A stretch of DNA of 64,000 nt from Cycloclasticus sp. symbiont of Poecilosclerida sp. N (GTDB taxonomy: Bacteria > Pseudomonadota > Gammaproteobacteria > Methylococcales > Cycloclasticaceae). The position numbers were made by a program, and so were the translations under genes. Where the stretch lies: assembly GCA_002101205.1 (NCBI GenBank), contig LWTM01000075.1, forward strand, positions 1 to 64,000, read 5' to 3'. The notes under the pieces were generated by a model. That model did not search any database. It saw nothing but the letters and a program-made list of their open reading frames with translations, and was not told the DNA's origin. Shown piece by piece: positions 38,825 through 49,128 of the stretch. Every line of letters starts with the position of its first letter. Positions within the stretch are counted from its first letter, which is position 1.

Positions 38825-40267
38825 ATGAGCGATTTAATTCTACAGGCAGAACACCTGATTCTTCAGCCTGCTGGCCTAGGTATTAATGACATAGATCAAG
38901 TGATGGGCGGTTTGTTGTCCAACAAAATTGATCAGGCTGACGTTTATTTTCAAATGTCACGAAGTGAGTCGTGGGTGCTTGAAGACGGTATTATAAAAGA
39001 GGCTAGTTACAACATAGAACAAGGCGTTGGTCTACGCGCCATTAGCGGCGATAAAACAGGATTTGCATACAGTGAAGAGTTGACGCTACCTAATCTATTG
39101 AATGCAGCAAAAAGTGTTAAGTCCATTGCTAGTAAAGGTCAATCTGGGATTATAAAACCCGTTTCTTATATGCAATCGCCAGCTTTATATGCACCATTGG
39201 ATCCGCTTGACAGCATGAGCCGTGAAGATAAAGTGATATTACTCAAACGCATTGATCAGCAAACAAGAGGTCTTGATACGCGTATTGACCAGGTTATTGT
39301 GAGCTTGATTGGCGCGTATGACGTGATATTGGTTGCCGCACAGGATGGCAGTTTAAGCGCAGATATTCGTCCGTTGGTGAGAATGAATGTGTCCGTAATT
39401 GTTGAAGAAAATGGTCGCCGCGAGCAGGGTAGCTCAGGCGGTGGTGCGCGACGCGGTTACGAGCACTTTTTAGAAGAAGACCGTGCAATGGGTTATGCCC
39501 GTGAAGCAGTTCGCCTTGCATTGGTTAATTTAGAAGCAGTTGATGCGCCCGCTGGTAATATGACGGTTGTACTGGGCTGCGGATGGCCAGGTATTCTATT
39601 GCACGAGGCGATAGGTCATGGGTTGGAAGGTGATTTTAATCGTAAAGGCAGTTCAGCATTTAGTGGGCGGCTAGGTGAAAAAGTAGCTTCTCCGTTATGC
39701 ACGATTGTGGACGATGGCACCTTAGAAAATAGGCGTGGCTCGTTATCTATTGATGATGAGGGCGTTCGAAGCCAATGTACAACGTTAATCGAAAATGGCA
39801 TTTTAAAAGGCTATATGCAGGACAAAATGAATGCGCGTTTAATGGGACAAACGTCTACAGGTAATGGCAGACGTGAATCGTATGCACACTTACCCATGCC
39901 GCGCATGACCAATACCTATATGTTAGCTGGACACAGCGACCCTGCTGATATATTAGCCTCAGTAGACAATGGGCTTTATGCAGTCAATTTCGCGGGTGGG
40001 CAGGTTGATATTACATCCGGTAAATTTGTGTTTTCAGCGAGCGAGGCGTACTGGATAAAAAATGGCAAAATAACAAGGCCAGTGAAAGGCGCAACTATTA
40101 TTGGTAATGGTCCTGATGTGCTAACCAAGGTGAGCATGGTGGGCAATGACCTGGAACTAGATAGTGGTGTTGGAATATGTGGAAAAGAAGGGCAAAGCGT
40201 ACCTGTTGGCGTTGGACAGCCTACGCTAAAGATTGACGGAATGACCGTTGGAGGAACGCATGACTAA
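38825..40267 (+). CDS. tldD: Metalloprotease TldD
   Basis: The 480-residue protein carries the zinc protease motif [11 protein letters not shown] (HExxxH) with a downstream Cys, and the characteristic [18 protein letters not shown]. TldD and TldE (PmbA) form a heterodimeric protease that processes small peptides such as microcins and degrades CcdA. The gene overlaps pmbA by eight bases; the two are neighbours here, whereas they are apart in E. coli. Confidence 0.97.
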   Translation: MSDLILQAEHLILQPAGLGINDIDQVMGGLLSNKIDQADVYFQMSRSESWVLEDGIIKEASYNIEQGVGLRAISGDKTGFAYSEELTLPNLLNAAKSVKSIASKGQSGIIKPVSYMQSPALYAPLDPLDSMSREDKVILLKRIDQQTRGLDTRIDQVIVSLIGAYDVILVAAQDGSLSADIRPLVRMNVSVIVEENGRREQGSSGGGARRGYEHFLEEDRAMGYAREAVRLALVNLEAVDAPAGNMTVVLGCGWPGILLHEAIGHGLEGDFNRKGSSAFSGRLGEKVASPLCTIVDDGTLENRRGSLSIDDEGVRSQCTTLIENGILKGYMQDKMNARLMGQTSTGNGRRESYAHLPMPRMTNTYMLAGHSDPADILASVDNGLYAVNFAGGQVDITSGKFVFSASEAYWIKNGKITRPVKGATIIGNGPDVLTKVSMVGNDLELDSGVGICGKEGQSVPVGVGQPTLKIDGMTVGGTHD

Positions 40268-41621
40268 TTCAGTCGTCATGGATCAAATGGGTGAACAAAA
40301 AACGGATCGCTTGAAAAACATTGCCGCTGATATTGTATTAGAGGCGAAAAAACAGGGCGCTGATCAGGTAGAAACCTCGGTTAGTGTTGGACAAGGCTTG
40401 TCGGTTAATGTCAGATTAGGTGAGGTTGAAACTGTCGAGCATCACCGCGATCAAGGTGTTGGCGTCACAGTATATAAGGGGAAAAAGAAGGGTTTTGCAA
40501 GTTCCACTAAGCTTGATTCTTCAGCCATTAAAGAAATGGTGTCTGCGGCTTATGTAATCGCTCAATATGCCGAAGAGGACCCCTTTGCAGGATTACCAGA
40601 AAAAGATAGCTTGGCGACCATCTTTCCTGATTTATCATTGCACCACCCATGGAGTGTTAGCGCAGAGCAAGCGATTAAAATGGCGGTAATATGCGAAAAT
40701 GCGGCGCGATGCTACGACAAGAAAATCACTAATTCTGAAGGTGCTAGCGTTCAAACATTTGAAGGGACACATGTGTTTGCAAATAGTCTTGGCTTTAACC
40801 ACGGTTACTCATCTAGTCGCCACAGTTTAAGCTGTTCTGTTATTGGAAGTTCGGACGACAGTGACAGTATGCAACGTGATTATTGGTATACCACAGCACG
40901 CAAAGCATCAGACATGGAGGCGGCAGAAAAGGTAGGCGAAGTTGCCGCTGATAGAACGATTAAACGTCTAGGTGCAAAGTCTATCAGCACGAGAAAGTGC
41001 CCTGTTATGTTTGCTGCGGAAGTCAGCAGCGGCCTAATTGGTCACTTTATCTGTGCAATTAGAGGGGGGAACTTATACCGGAAGTCGTCGTTTTTAGTGG
41101 ATAGCTTAGGGCAACAAATATTTCCTTCTTTTTTGAACATATACGAGCAACCTTTATTACCCCAAGCAATGGGTAGTGCCGCTTATGATTCAGAAGGTGT
41201 TGCGACCAAACAAAGGCATATTGTTGAGTCAGGCGTTGTACAGGGCTACGTGTTGGACAGCTATTCTGCGCGAAAACTGGGCATGAAAAGTACAGCGAAT
41301 GCCAGTGGTGTTCATAATTTAACAGTGGCACCCGGTGGTTTAGATTTTAATCAAATGTTAAAACAAATGGACACGGGCTTTCTTGTAACAGAGCTTATTG
41401 GGCAAGGTGTTAATACCCTAACGGGTGACTATTCCAGAGGTGCGGCAGGTTATTGGGTAGAAGGCGGCGTGATTCAGTTTGCCGTTGAAGAAGTGACGAT
41501 TGCAGGAAATTTAAAAGATATTTACCAATTCATCGTTGCGGTGGGCAATGACGTGGATTTAAGAGGGAATACGCGTACGGGATCAATTCTTATCGAAGAG
41601 ATGACGTTGGCCGGCAGTTAG
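40260..41621 (+). CDS. pmbA: Metalloprotease subunit TldE (PmbA)
   Basis: The protein of about 453 residues belongs to the TldE half of the TldD/TldE protease and lacks the zinc motif. Features are [34 protein letters not shown] and [19 protein letters not shown] at 40248 would extend it, but the ATG at 40260 sits seven bases after GGAGG and is clearly preferable. The start overlaps the tldD stop, so translation is coupled. Confidence 0.95.
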   Translation: MTNSVVMDQMGEQKTDRLKNIAADIVLEAKKQGADQVETSVSVGQGLSVNVRLGEVETVEHHRDQGVGVTVYKGKKKGFASSTKLDSSAIKEMVSAAYVIAQYAEEDPFAGLPEKDSLATIFPDLSLHHPWSVSAEQAIKMAVICENAARCYDKKITNSEGASVQTFEGTHVFANSLGFNHGYSSSRHSLSCSVIGSSDDSDSMQRDYWYTTARKASDMEAAEKVGEVAADRTIKRLGAKSISTRKCPVMFAAEVSSGLIGHFICAIRGGNLYRKSSFLVDSLGQQIFPSFLNIYEQPLLPQAMGSAAYDSEGVATKQRHIVESGVVQGYVLDSYSARKLGMKSTANASGVHNLTVAPGGLDFNQMLKQMDTGFLVTELIGQGVNTLTGDYSRGAAGYWVEGGVIQFAVEEVTIAGNLKDIYQFIVAVGNDVDLRGNTRTGSILIEEMTLAGS

Positions 41622-41631
41622 TTTTCCCCAA

Positions 41632-42236
41632 TCCCCAGATAGAAACCTCTAAAACTATGCCGATGGTGTGGCATATTGCAAAAGTCGGGCAGATTGTGGT
41701 GGTTGACTTTCGCAAAGGCAATATCTCACCGGCGACCGATAGTCCCCGTTTTATCAAGCAATGCGAATAGTCTTTGCCAGCAGGTTTCTCACTTAAAGCC
41801 TTGCGGATTGATACGGCTAGCTAGCAGACAAAAAATATTCAGTCCGGTGATGACAAAGGCATCGAATATGCCATTCGAGCCAAAAGTAGCGCCGTCATGC
41901 GGGCGTTGATAGACGCTGCAAGCAATAGCGACTGGCAGCCTTTGCTTGATAAGCAAGGCAAATCGATAAAGGGGCAAGACACTTACCGTACAAGTTTTTA
42001 TATTGGATGATGGTGAGAAAGCCTTTAGCTTGGTACCGAGACACGCTCAATGATAGCCAGCTTATTCATCGGTATAACCAACGAGCGAGGATAGCGAAAA
42101 CCACATCAAAGAGCTAAAATTAGCTTTTGGTAGCGATAACCTTGCCATGCTCAGACTTTAACGCCAACGCACTGTACTTTTTAATCAGTTCACTTTCTTT
42201 TAGCTTATGAAATGCTGATCTAGCCCTATCTGGGGA
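41632..42236 (+). mobile_element. IS1380-family element, internally deleted and frameshifted
   Basis: It is bounded by TCCCCAGATAG at 41632-41642 and its inverse CTATCTGGGGA at 42226-42236. Inside, in shifting frames, are VVVDFRKGNISPATDSPRFI, LRIDTAS, KGIEYAIRAKSSAVM and, near the end, YNQRAR followed by HIKELKLAFGSDNLPC and DFNANALYFLISSLSF. These are typical of IS1380 transposases. About 1 kb is missing compared with a complete copy. It lies between pmbA and lptD, next to the lptD leader. Confidence 0.75.
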
Positions 42237-42373
42237 TTTTGGTGCTTTATCCTAATTCACTCACAGCTAAAGCCGTGTTAACATAGTAAATGCTGTTAAA
42301 GTATCTTTGAATAATTCATCATTTTATGCGACTTTATACAACCTACGTTAGACACAAATAAAAAGGCATCGCC

Positions 42374-44941
42374 ATTAACTGCTCGTACAAATACTTTCTT
42401 GCTGGATTAGCTCTATTGCTCATCACATCTCAATCGTTTGCCGACTCCGATTCACAATGGGACTGCAAACTGGCGACTGATGGTAAAATGTGGGATTGTT
42501 CTGCATCGACTAAGCCGATAACAGAAACCCAAAATCCAGAAAACACAAATAACGAATCTAACGACGAAACGCAAGTGGCTAACACGGTTGAAAGAAAACC
42601 GACAAAACCACGAGCGCAACTAACACCCCAACCAGTCGCTCAACAAAAACAAGACAGCAAAGCACCCGTCAAAGTTCCCAGCATCACTTATAACGAACCA
42701 CTCGATCAGCACAGTGTTGACCGCATTAGAAGCAACGCTTTATTCCTTCAAATGGTCAAGCAATTAAGATCTGACCCTTGGGATACATGCGGGGTTACGA
42801 CCAATGGCCTGCTCAATAGCAGAAAGACGATACAAGAAAATCGTTTAGATGCGAACGTCAACATTCAATCTGATTATGCTGAAGTCTTAAACAAAAGTGA
42901 CTCACACTTTTCTGGCAATGTTCTTGTGAAACGTGCCGATCAGTCCATTGCGGCGGAGCATGTGATATTTAACAATAATGATAAAACAGCTTCTGCAACC
43001 GCTGGTGTTTTTTACCAAGAAGCAGGCTTAGCCTTACACAGCGACCAAGCTACTATTCAACTGGGCAAAGACACAGGGCAGTTCAAAAACAACCAATTTA
43101 TTTTAGAAGCGATACACGCACGCGGCACAACACATGTAACCAAACTCCTTAACCGCAATATTACTCAATCAACAAACATCACCTACACAACATGCGCTCC
43201 TAGCGTTAACGACTGGGAACTCCAAGCGCGAACATTAGAGCTTAACAAAGAAACAGGCCGCGGCACAGGCCGCGATGTATGGGTGGAAATATTTGACATT
43301 CCATTACTCTATACGCCGTACATCAGCTTCCCGATTGATGACCGTCGTCAGTCAGGCATATTGACACCCACCATTGGCACCTCAGACACTACTGGATTTG
43401 ATCTTTCTATACCGTATTACTGGAACATTGCACCTAATTATGACGCTACTATTACCCCCCGTATTATGAGCGACCGCGGGCTTATGCTTGGTAGTGAGTT
43501 CCGTTATTTAACAGAAAGTGGTGAAGGGCAAATTGCCGCTGAAATTTTAAACGATACCGAAACAAATGATTTCAGAGGTCAATTCAGCATCCAGGACAAA
43601 ACCAAGCTCTCTTCAAGACTAACATCCGATGTTGACCTTAATTACATCTCAGACAAAGATTACTTCGAAGACTTTGGCGCTAGCTTAAGTACTGCAAGTG
43701 ACCGCTATCTAAAAAGCCAAGCAACCCTTAATTACCGCGCAGATAATTGGAGTTTATTGACTCATATAGACAATTACGACCCTATTGATGATTCCATATC
43801 TAGTTCAAGCAAACCTCACCGCCGTTTGCCACAGGTGCTTTTCACCCTTCGTGAAACAGAAGCCTTTGATATTGCAAAAATCAACCTGCATAATGAATTC
43901 GTTTATTTTAAACATAGCAACAATGTTAGCGCCAAACGCCTTGACCTTCACCCAAGCATTAGCGCTCCTTTTAGAACGCCAGGTAGTTTCATTACGCCAA
44001 GATTAAGTTTAAGACATACTCAATATCGCCTTAGCGACCAAGCAAGTGACGTCAGCAGCCGCCAAAGTAGAACTCTGCCCATCTTGTCTATTGACTCAGG
44101 ACTATTCTTTGAAAGAGATTTAGCCTTCGCAGGCGGTCTGATTCAAACACTGGAACCACGCGCTTATTACTTATACGTTCCACATAAAAATCAAGATGAC
44201 ATCCCGCTTTTAGATACGTCTGAATACAGCTTTAGCTTCAATCAATTATTCAGAGAAAACCGCTTCTCTGGAGCAGACAGGGTTGCTGATGCTAACCAAC
44301 TCACTTTAGCCGTCACCACTAGGGTTCTTGAGTCAGAAACAGCGAGCGAGCTGTTAAGAGCAAGCGTAGGCATGGTCGTTTATTTTGATGACCTTGATGT
44401 TGGACTGACCTCGAACAGTACTCCAATTACTCGCAACACATCTGATTTAGTCTCAGAACTATCCGCAAAGGTTTTCGACCATTGGACTGTTCGTTCAGCA
44501 TTGCAATACGACCCGCACGCTGGCAGAACTGAAAAGGCAACGCTCGGCTTCCATTACCGCGATAGTGCTAATCGCCTGTTCAATGCAACATACCGCTCAC
44601 GCTACGCAGGAACCGTTGATAGCAGCGGAAATTCTAATGATATCGAACAAACAGATTTATCCTTCAAGTGGCCTATCAGCAAAGAATGGAGCACCGTAGG
44701 CCGCTGGAACTACTCAGAAGAACAAAACCTCTCTTTAGATACATTTATTGGTTTAGAAAAAGACACTTGCTGTTGGCGCTTACGCGTTATCGCAAGACGC
44801 TATGTAAACGATGCTTTTGATGAAGAACCCAAAGAAGGAATCTTTTTCCAATTTGAGTTAAAAGGTTTAACTGGCTTCGGTGAAAAGCTAGATTCCTTCC
44901 TAGAAGAAGGCATTTTGGGCTACCAAATACCAGAGCAATAA
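42374..44941 (+). CDS. lptD: LPS-assembly outer-membrane protein LptD
   Basis: The protein has an OstA/LptA-like domain (about 120-290) followed by the LptD barrel. The barrel carries LYTPYISFPIDDRRQSGILTP-like sequence, FQFELKGLTGFG at the end, and a Cys pair (DTCCWRLRV) that disulfide-bonds with the N-terminal cysteines. It inserts LPS into the outer membrane with LptE. The start is unusual. No ATG or GTG precedes the signal peptide in frame, and a stop lies at 42359. With ATT at 42374 (AAGG seven bases upstream) a good signal peptide appears (NCSYKYFLAGLALLLITSQS, then FA). A TTG at 42416 would destroy it. Confidence 0.9.
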   Translation: MNCSYKYFLAGLALLLITSQSFADSDSQWDCKLATDGKMWDCSASTKPITETQNPENTNNESNDETQVANTVERKPTKPRAQLTPQPVAQQKQDSKAPVKVPSITYNEPLDQHSVDRIRSNALFLQMVKQLRSDPWDTCGVTTNGLLNSRKTIQENRLDANVNIQSDYAEVLNKSDSHFSGNVLVKRADQSIAAEHVIFNNNDKTASATAGVFYQEAGLALHSDQATIQLGKDTGQFKNNQFILEAIHARGTTHVTKLLNRNITQSTNITYTTCAPSVNDWELQARTLELNKETGRGTGRDVWVEIFDIPLLYTPYISFPIDDRRQSGILTPTIGTSDTTGFDLSIPYYWNIAPNYDATITPRIMSDRGLMLGSEFRYLTESGEGQIAAEILNDTETNDFRGQFSIQDKTKLSSRLTSDVDLNYISDKDYFEDFGASLSTASDRYLKSQATLNYRADNWSLLTHIDNYDPIDDSISSSSKPHRRLPQVLFTLRETEAFDIAKINLHNEFVYFKHSNNVSAKRLDLHPSISAPFRTPGSFITPRLSLRHTQYRLSDQASDVSSRQSRTLPILSIDSGLFFERDLAFAGGLIQTLEPRAYYLYVPHKNQDDIPLLDTSEYSFSFNQLFRENRFSGADRVADANQLTLAVTTRVLESETASELLRASVGMVVYFDDLDVGLTSNSTPITRNTSDLVSELSAKVFDHWTVRSALQYDPHAGRTEKATLGFHYRDSANRLFNATYRSRYAGTVDSSGNSNDIEQTDLSFKWPISKEWSTVGRWNYSEEQNLSLDTFIGLEKDTCCWRLRVIARRYVNDAFDEEPKEGIFFQFELKGLTGFGEKLDSFLEEGILGYQIPEQ

Positions 44942-45007
44942 AAGATCACTCTCCACAATATTTTTGATACACGGCCATTCCTATCAACTTCTTAACGCTC
45001 GTTAAAT

Positions 45008-46306
45008 ATGAAAAAAATAGCTCTCTCTACATTAACGCTTAGTCTTGTTTTTCTAATTTTTACCTCTGCACAAGCTCTTGGACAACAACCTGTCAATAAA
45101 ATTGTCGCGATCGTGGATAGAGGCGTAATTTTACAAAGCCAGCTCGATGAACAAGTTAAACAAATGTATCAACGTTTACCCCTTGAACAACGCTTATCTA
45201 TCGCTAGAGAAGATATTGAAAAACGTGTTCTTGATAGAATGATAATCACCGAGCTCCAACTACAGATAGCTAGACGCAGCTCTCTACAAATCACTGAAGT
45301 CGAAATTCAAGCCTCAATTGATCGTATCGCCAAAGCCAACAAACTAAGCACTAAAGAATTTTTAAAGGCACTTGACAAAGATGGCGTTACTCTCAAGTCA
45401 TTTAAAAAATCTATTACAGACCAAATGCTCATTAGGCGTGTTCAATCTAGCTTTATACACCACGAAGTTAAAGTGTCTGAACAAGAAGTCAGTAGCTTTC
45501 TAAAACTCTTAGAGCAAAACCAAGGCGACCAGTCAGAAGAATATCATTTAGGCCATATTCTTATCTCTACGCCTGAAAATGCAACGCCTCAACAAATAGA
45601 CAGAGCCAGGGAAAAAGCAAATAACATTACCGCAGCATTAAGTAAGGGTGAGAAATTCTCGACTTTATCTATTTCTCAATCAGATGCCAATAATGCGCTT
45701 GAAGGCGGCGATCTTGGATGGATGAAGCTGGCGCAAATGCCTACTTTACTGACTCCTTACGTTGGAAAAATGCAACCTGACGAGTTTTCGAATGCAATTC
45801 AAAGCCCTAGCGGCTTCCATATCGTAAAATTATTTGAAACTCGTGGGCAGCAAAAGGTCTTGGTAACAAAAACGCACGTTCGCCACATTCTTATTAAAAT
45901 TAACGCTCTCGTTAGCGACAAAATAGCCCAAGAACGTTTACTCAATATCAAACAACGTCTTGAGAATGGGGAGGATTTCTCTGCATTAGCGAGGGCTAAC
46001 TCAGAAGACAGGGGTTCAGCCATTAGCGGCGGTGATCTCAATTGGGTTCAACCAGGAGCGCTGGTCCCTGCTTTTGAATCTGCCATGGATAAATTAAACA
46101 CCAATGAGATAAGCCAGCCTATTCAAACTCAGTTTGGTTGGCACTTAATACAAGTGCTCGAGCGCAAACAGCAAGATAACACTCAGTTAATGCGTAAAGT
46201 TCAAGCACGTTCACAACTTCGAAAACGCAAATCCGATGCAGCCATCGAGATATGGCTTACAAAACTTCGAGATGAGGCTTATGTTGAATACCGCCTAAAC
46301 GATTAG
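45008..46306 (+). CDS. surA: Periplasmic chaperone and peptidyl-prolyl isomerase SurA
   Basis: The 432-residue protein has a signal peptide (MKKIALSTLTLSLVFLIFTS), a SurA N-terminal domain (VNKIVAIVDRGVILQSQLDEQ) and two parvulin PpiC domains (EYHLGHILI ... EGGDLGWMKLAQMP; THVRHILIKI ... ISGGDLNWVQPGALVP). It carries unfolded outer-membrane proteins to the BAM complex. The order lptD-surA-pdxA-rsmA is the conserved operon. Confidence 0.97.
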   Translation: MKKIALSTLTLSLVFLIFTSAQALGQQPVNKIVAIVDRGVILQSQLDEQVKQMYQRLPLEQRLSIAREDIEKRVLDRMIITELQLQIARRSSLQITEVEIQASIDRIAKANKLSTKEFLKALDKDGVTLKSFKKSITDQMLIRRVQSSFIHHEVKVSEQEVSSFLKLLEQNQGDQSEEYHLGHILISTPENATPQQIDRAREKANNITAALSKGEKFSTLSISQSDANNALEGGDLGWMKLAQMPTLLTPYVGKMQPDEFSNAIQSPSGFHIVKLFETRGQQKVLVTKTHVRHILIKINALVSDKIAQERLLNIKQRLENGEDFSALARANSEDRGSAISGGDLNWVQPGALVPAFESAMDKLNTNEISQPIQTQFGWHLIQVLERKQQDNTQLMRKVQARSQLRKRKSDAAIEIWLTKLRDEAYVEYRLND

Positions 46307-46333
46307 ACACTACCTCTTTCTTCAACACGTAGC

Positions 46334-47323
46334 ATGCAGCTCCCGAGAATAGCTATCACACCAGGCGAACCGGCCGGCATTGGTCCGGACATTTGCCTGC
46401 AAATTATTCAACAAGAATGGCCTTGCGAGCTTATTTTCATCGCTGACCCAAAGTTACTCATTCGTAGAGCAAAAAAACTCGACATTGATATAGTCATTAA
46501 AACCGCTGACCTTACAAATAAGTCACGTGAACACACACCAGGCATCATGGCTGTTATCCCTGTTGAGCTAAGAAAACAAGAAAACTGCGGCACGTTAGAC
46601 GTATCCAATGCTAACTATGTTATCCAAACACTCACGATGGCCGCCCAGTTATGTAAAGATCAAACCTGTCAATCTATCGTTACAGGACCCGTTCAAAAGA
46701 GCATCATTAACGATGCTAATATCCCCTTTTCTGGCCACACAGAATTCTTTGCCGACTTTTTCGACAGCGAGTCGGTCATGATGCTTGCAACAGAGAAATT
46801 GAAAGTAGCACTAGCGACAACTCATTTGCCAATCAAAGATGTTAGCAAGGCGATCACTCGCCCCTTGCTTGAAAAGACTATTCAAATATTGCACGATGCT
46901 TTGCAAACAAAGTTTGACATTAAAGCCCCTCGCATTGCTGTTTGCGGGCTTAACCCTCATGCTGGTGAGGGCGGCTACTTAGGCAAAGAAGAAGTTGAAA
47001 TCATCGAACCTACCTTAGACTCATTACGCAAAAAAGGTATGCGGCTAACAGGGCCTTTGCCAGCAGATACAGCCTTCACCCCATCCATACTCAAACAACA
47101 TGATGTTATCTTAGCCATGTACCATGACCAAGGCTTGCCCACGCTTAAGTATGCTGGTTTTGGCACTGCGATTAATATCACCCTTGGCTTGCCTATTACG
47201 CGAACATCCGTTGATCACGGAACGGCGCTTGATTTAGCGGGAAGTGGAAAAGCCGACGCCCGCAGTTTAGAGTCTGCCCTCAATATGGCGATACAACTTT
47301 CATCTACACAATTCAATGAATAA
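46334..47323 (+). CDS. pdxA: 4-hydroxythreonine-4-phosphate dehydrogenase
   Basis: The 329-residue enzyme of pyridoxal-5'-phosphate synthesis has ITPGEPAGIGPDI at the start, FSGHTEFFADF with a metal-binding His, and AMYHDQGLPTLKYAGFG with a second His. RTSVDHGTALDLAGSGKAD is near the end. Length agrees with E. coli PdxA (329). Its end overlaps rsmA by eight bases. Confidence 0.97.
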   Translation: MQLPRIAITPGEPAGIGPDICLQIIQQEWPCELIFIADPKLLIRRAKKLDIDIVIKTADLTNKSREHTPGIMAVIPVELRKQENCGTLDVSNANYVIQTLTMAAQLCKDQTCQSIVTGPVQKSIINDANIPFSGHTEFFADFFDSESVMMLATEKLKVALATTHLPIKDVSKAITRPLLEKTIQILHDALQTKFDIKAPRIAVCGLNPHAGEGGYLGKEEVEIIEPTLDSLRKKGMRLTGPLPADTAFTPSILKQHDVILAMYHDQGLPTLKYAGFGTAINITLGLPITRTSVDHGTALDLAGSGKADARSLESALNMAIQLSSTQFNE

Positions 47324-48101
47324 GCCACATAAAGCCCGTAAACGTTTCGGCCAGAACTTCTTACAAGATAGCCACATTATTCATCAAATAGTGATGTCTA
47401 TTGACCCAATGCCAGATGACCACCTAGTAGAGATTGGCCCTGGACAAGGTGCTATCACCCAACCGCTATTGGACTCACAATGCCGGCTCGACGTTGTTGA
47501 GTTGGATCGCGATCTTGTCGATCGATTAAATACACAGTTTTCACACCTTGATCGCTTTACCTTGCATAGCGCAGATGCCTTGAGCTTTGATTTCGCCGCT
47601 TTGAAAAAAGATAAACCACTGCGCATCATCGGCAACTTACCCTACAATATTTCAACACCTTTATTATTCCACTTGCTGAGCCAAGCGGCTCATATTCAAG
47701 ACATGCATTTCATGCTTCAAAAAGAAATAGTGAATCGCTTAGAAGCCCAACTAGGTAGTAAACAGTTTGGCCGCTTAAGTATTATGATTCAACTGCATTG
47801 CCAAGTAGAGGCGCTTTTTGATGTTGAACCTGAGTGTTTCAACCCGCAGCCAAAAGTAATGTCGAGTATTGTACGCTTAACACCTCATGCCGCACCACCT
47901 TATGCAATTGACAATATGCCGCTATTTGAAAGGATTGTCAGATCCGCTTTTTCCCAGCGGCGTAAAACTATTAGAAACACCTTAAAAGGCATCTGCAATG
48001 ATGAGGTATTCCAAGCGACTCAAATAGACCCAACTTCACGCGCTGAAGCATTAAGCATTAACGATTTTGTGAATTTAAGCAATCATCTAAAGTACGAATG
48101 A
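47316..48101 (+). CDS. rsmA: 16S rRNA dimethyladenosine transferase RsmA (KsgA)
   Basis: The 261-residue enzyme dimethylates two adenines near the 3' end of 16S rRNA. Motifs are KRFGQNFLQD, VEIGPGQGAIT (SAM binding), NLPYNIS (catalytic NLPY) and the C-terminal FSQRRKTIRNTLKG. It is the last gene of the lptD-surA-pdxA-rsmA run. Confidence 0.97.
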   Translation: MNKPHKARKRFGQNFLQDSHIIHQIVMSIDPMPDDHLVEIGPGQGAITQPLLDSQCRLDVVELDRDLVDRLNTQFSHLDRFTLHSADALSFDFAALKKDKPLRIIGNLPYNISTPLLFHLLSQAAHIQDMHFMLQKEIVNRLEAQLGSKQFGRLSIMIQLHCQVEALFDVEPECFNPQPKVMSSIVRLTPHAAPPYAIDNMPLFERIVRSAFSQRRKTIRNTLKGICNDEVFQATQIDPTSRAEALSINDFVNLSNHLKYE

Positions 48102-48208
48102 ATTCGTACTCTACTTGCCTTAATTTGCAGGTGAGGACTCATCCTTACCTTTACCTTGGTGCTGTCCGTACAAAAGAAATGAACGCCCTCACGGCCGTAG
48201 AAACTACT

Positions 48209-48238
48209 TTGACACAGGGGCATACTGTACTATATAGA
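48209..48238 (+). promoter_or_regulatory. Sigma-70 promoter before the DUF465 gene
   Basis: A perfect TTGACA at 48209-48214 is followed, after 16 to 18 bases, by TATATA/TATAGA at 48231-48238. It lies about 30 bases upstream of the ATG at 48269. It marks a new transcription unit after rsmA. Confidence 0.6.
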
Positions 48239-48268
48239 ATCTTATTCAAAGAGCCCATGTAAATTCAG

Positions 48269-48475
48269 ATGATATTAAGTGAAAACGACCAGATAGAGCT
48301 TAAAATCATTGAACTCAATCAAGAGCATCAAGATTTGCACTACATCATCGATCATCTATCTGAAGAAATCCAACCTGACCAATTACGCATACGCCGGCTC
48401 AAAAAACGCCGATTACTGATTAAAGACCAAGTAGCGCATCTAAAAAGCACTCTAATTCCAGACATTGACGCTTAA
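48269..48475 (+). CDS. DUF465 (YdcH-type) small helical protein
   Basis: The 68-residue protein is nearly all helix with heptad-like spacing. It matches the DUF465 pattern (LNQEHQDLHYIIDHL ... DQLRIRRLKKRRLLIKDQV). These small coiled-coil proteins are widespread and their function is unclear. The stop overlaps the ATG of the next gene (TAATG), so the kinase-like gene depends on this reading frame for translation. Confidence 0.8.
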   Translation: MILSENDQIELKIIELNQEHQDLHYIIDHLSEEIQPDQLRIRRLKKRRLLIKDQVAHLKSTLIPDIDA

Positions 48476-49128
48476 TGGAAGAAATTAGTCTCAAAGAATA
48501 TCAACGGCTCATCAAAAATGTCGAAGTTATCGAAAAGGATGGTTTTGGCTTAAAGGTACTTGACACTAAAAAAGGCGAAATGATTAAATTATTTCGCCGA
48601 AAACGCGTTTTCTCTACCGCTTTTCTAAAACCCTACGCCGCCCGGTTTGCAGACAATGCGAAACGGCTTACCTCGCTCAATATTCCTACCGTTGCTGTTA
48701 ATCGACTTGTTTGGTGTCCGAGCATAAAACGGCACCTCGTTATTTATAAACGATTAGAAGGTGCGTTATTACGGGACGTTTTAACAAAAGAAATTAATAA
48801 AGAAGAAGTATTCAAGAATACTGGCACTTTTATCGCCGAATTACACGAGAAAGGCGTTTATTTTCGCTCAGCACATTTTAAAAATATTTTAGTTTTGCCT
48901 AACGGCCAATTGGGATTAATCGACGTCTCTGATATGCAAATTAAACGTAGTTCATTAGGCATCGACTTACGAAAAAGAAACTTCCAGCATATCCTTCGTT
49001 ACGAAAAAGACAAAACGTTGGTTCGCAACCACTTTAAAGACTTCTTTTCAAGTTACCTTACAGCAAGTCAGCTTGACGAAAATAATGCGCATAAAGTCGA
49101 ACAAACGATTCGATCTATTCTGGCTTAA
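48475..49128 (+). CDS. Kdo/WaaP-family kinase-like protein
   Basis: The 217-residue protein looks like a small protein-kinase-like fold of the Kdo/WaaP (toluene-tolerance, BUD32-like) group. It has VIYKRLEGALLRDVL in the hinge region, FIAELHEKGVYFRSAHFKNILVL where the catalytic loop lies, and LGLIDVSDMQ in the place of the DFG motif. The catalytic Asp of the HxD motif appears replaced (RSAHFKNIL), so activity is uncertain. It is coupled to the DUF465 gene and converges on the carbamoyltransferase gene with a 14-base overlap. Confidence 0.75.
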   Translation: MEEISLKEYQRLIKNVEVIEKDGFGLKVLDTKKGEMIKLFRRKRVFSTAFLKPYAARFADNAKRLTSLNIPTVAVNRLVWCPSIKRHLVIYKRLEGALLRDVLTKEINKEEVFKNTGTFIAELHEKGVYFRSAHFKNILVLPNGQLGLIDVSDMQIKRSSLGIDLRKRNFQHILRYEKDKTLVRNHFKDFFSSYLTASQLDENNAHKVEQTIRSILA

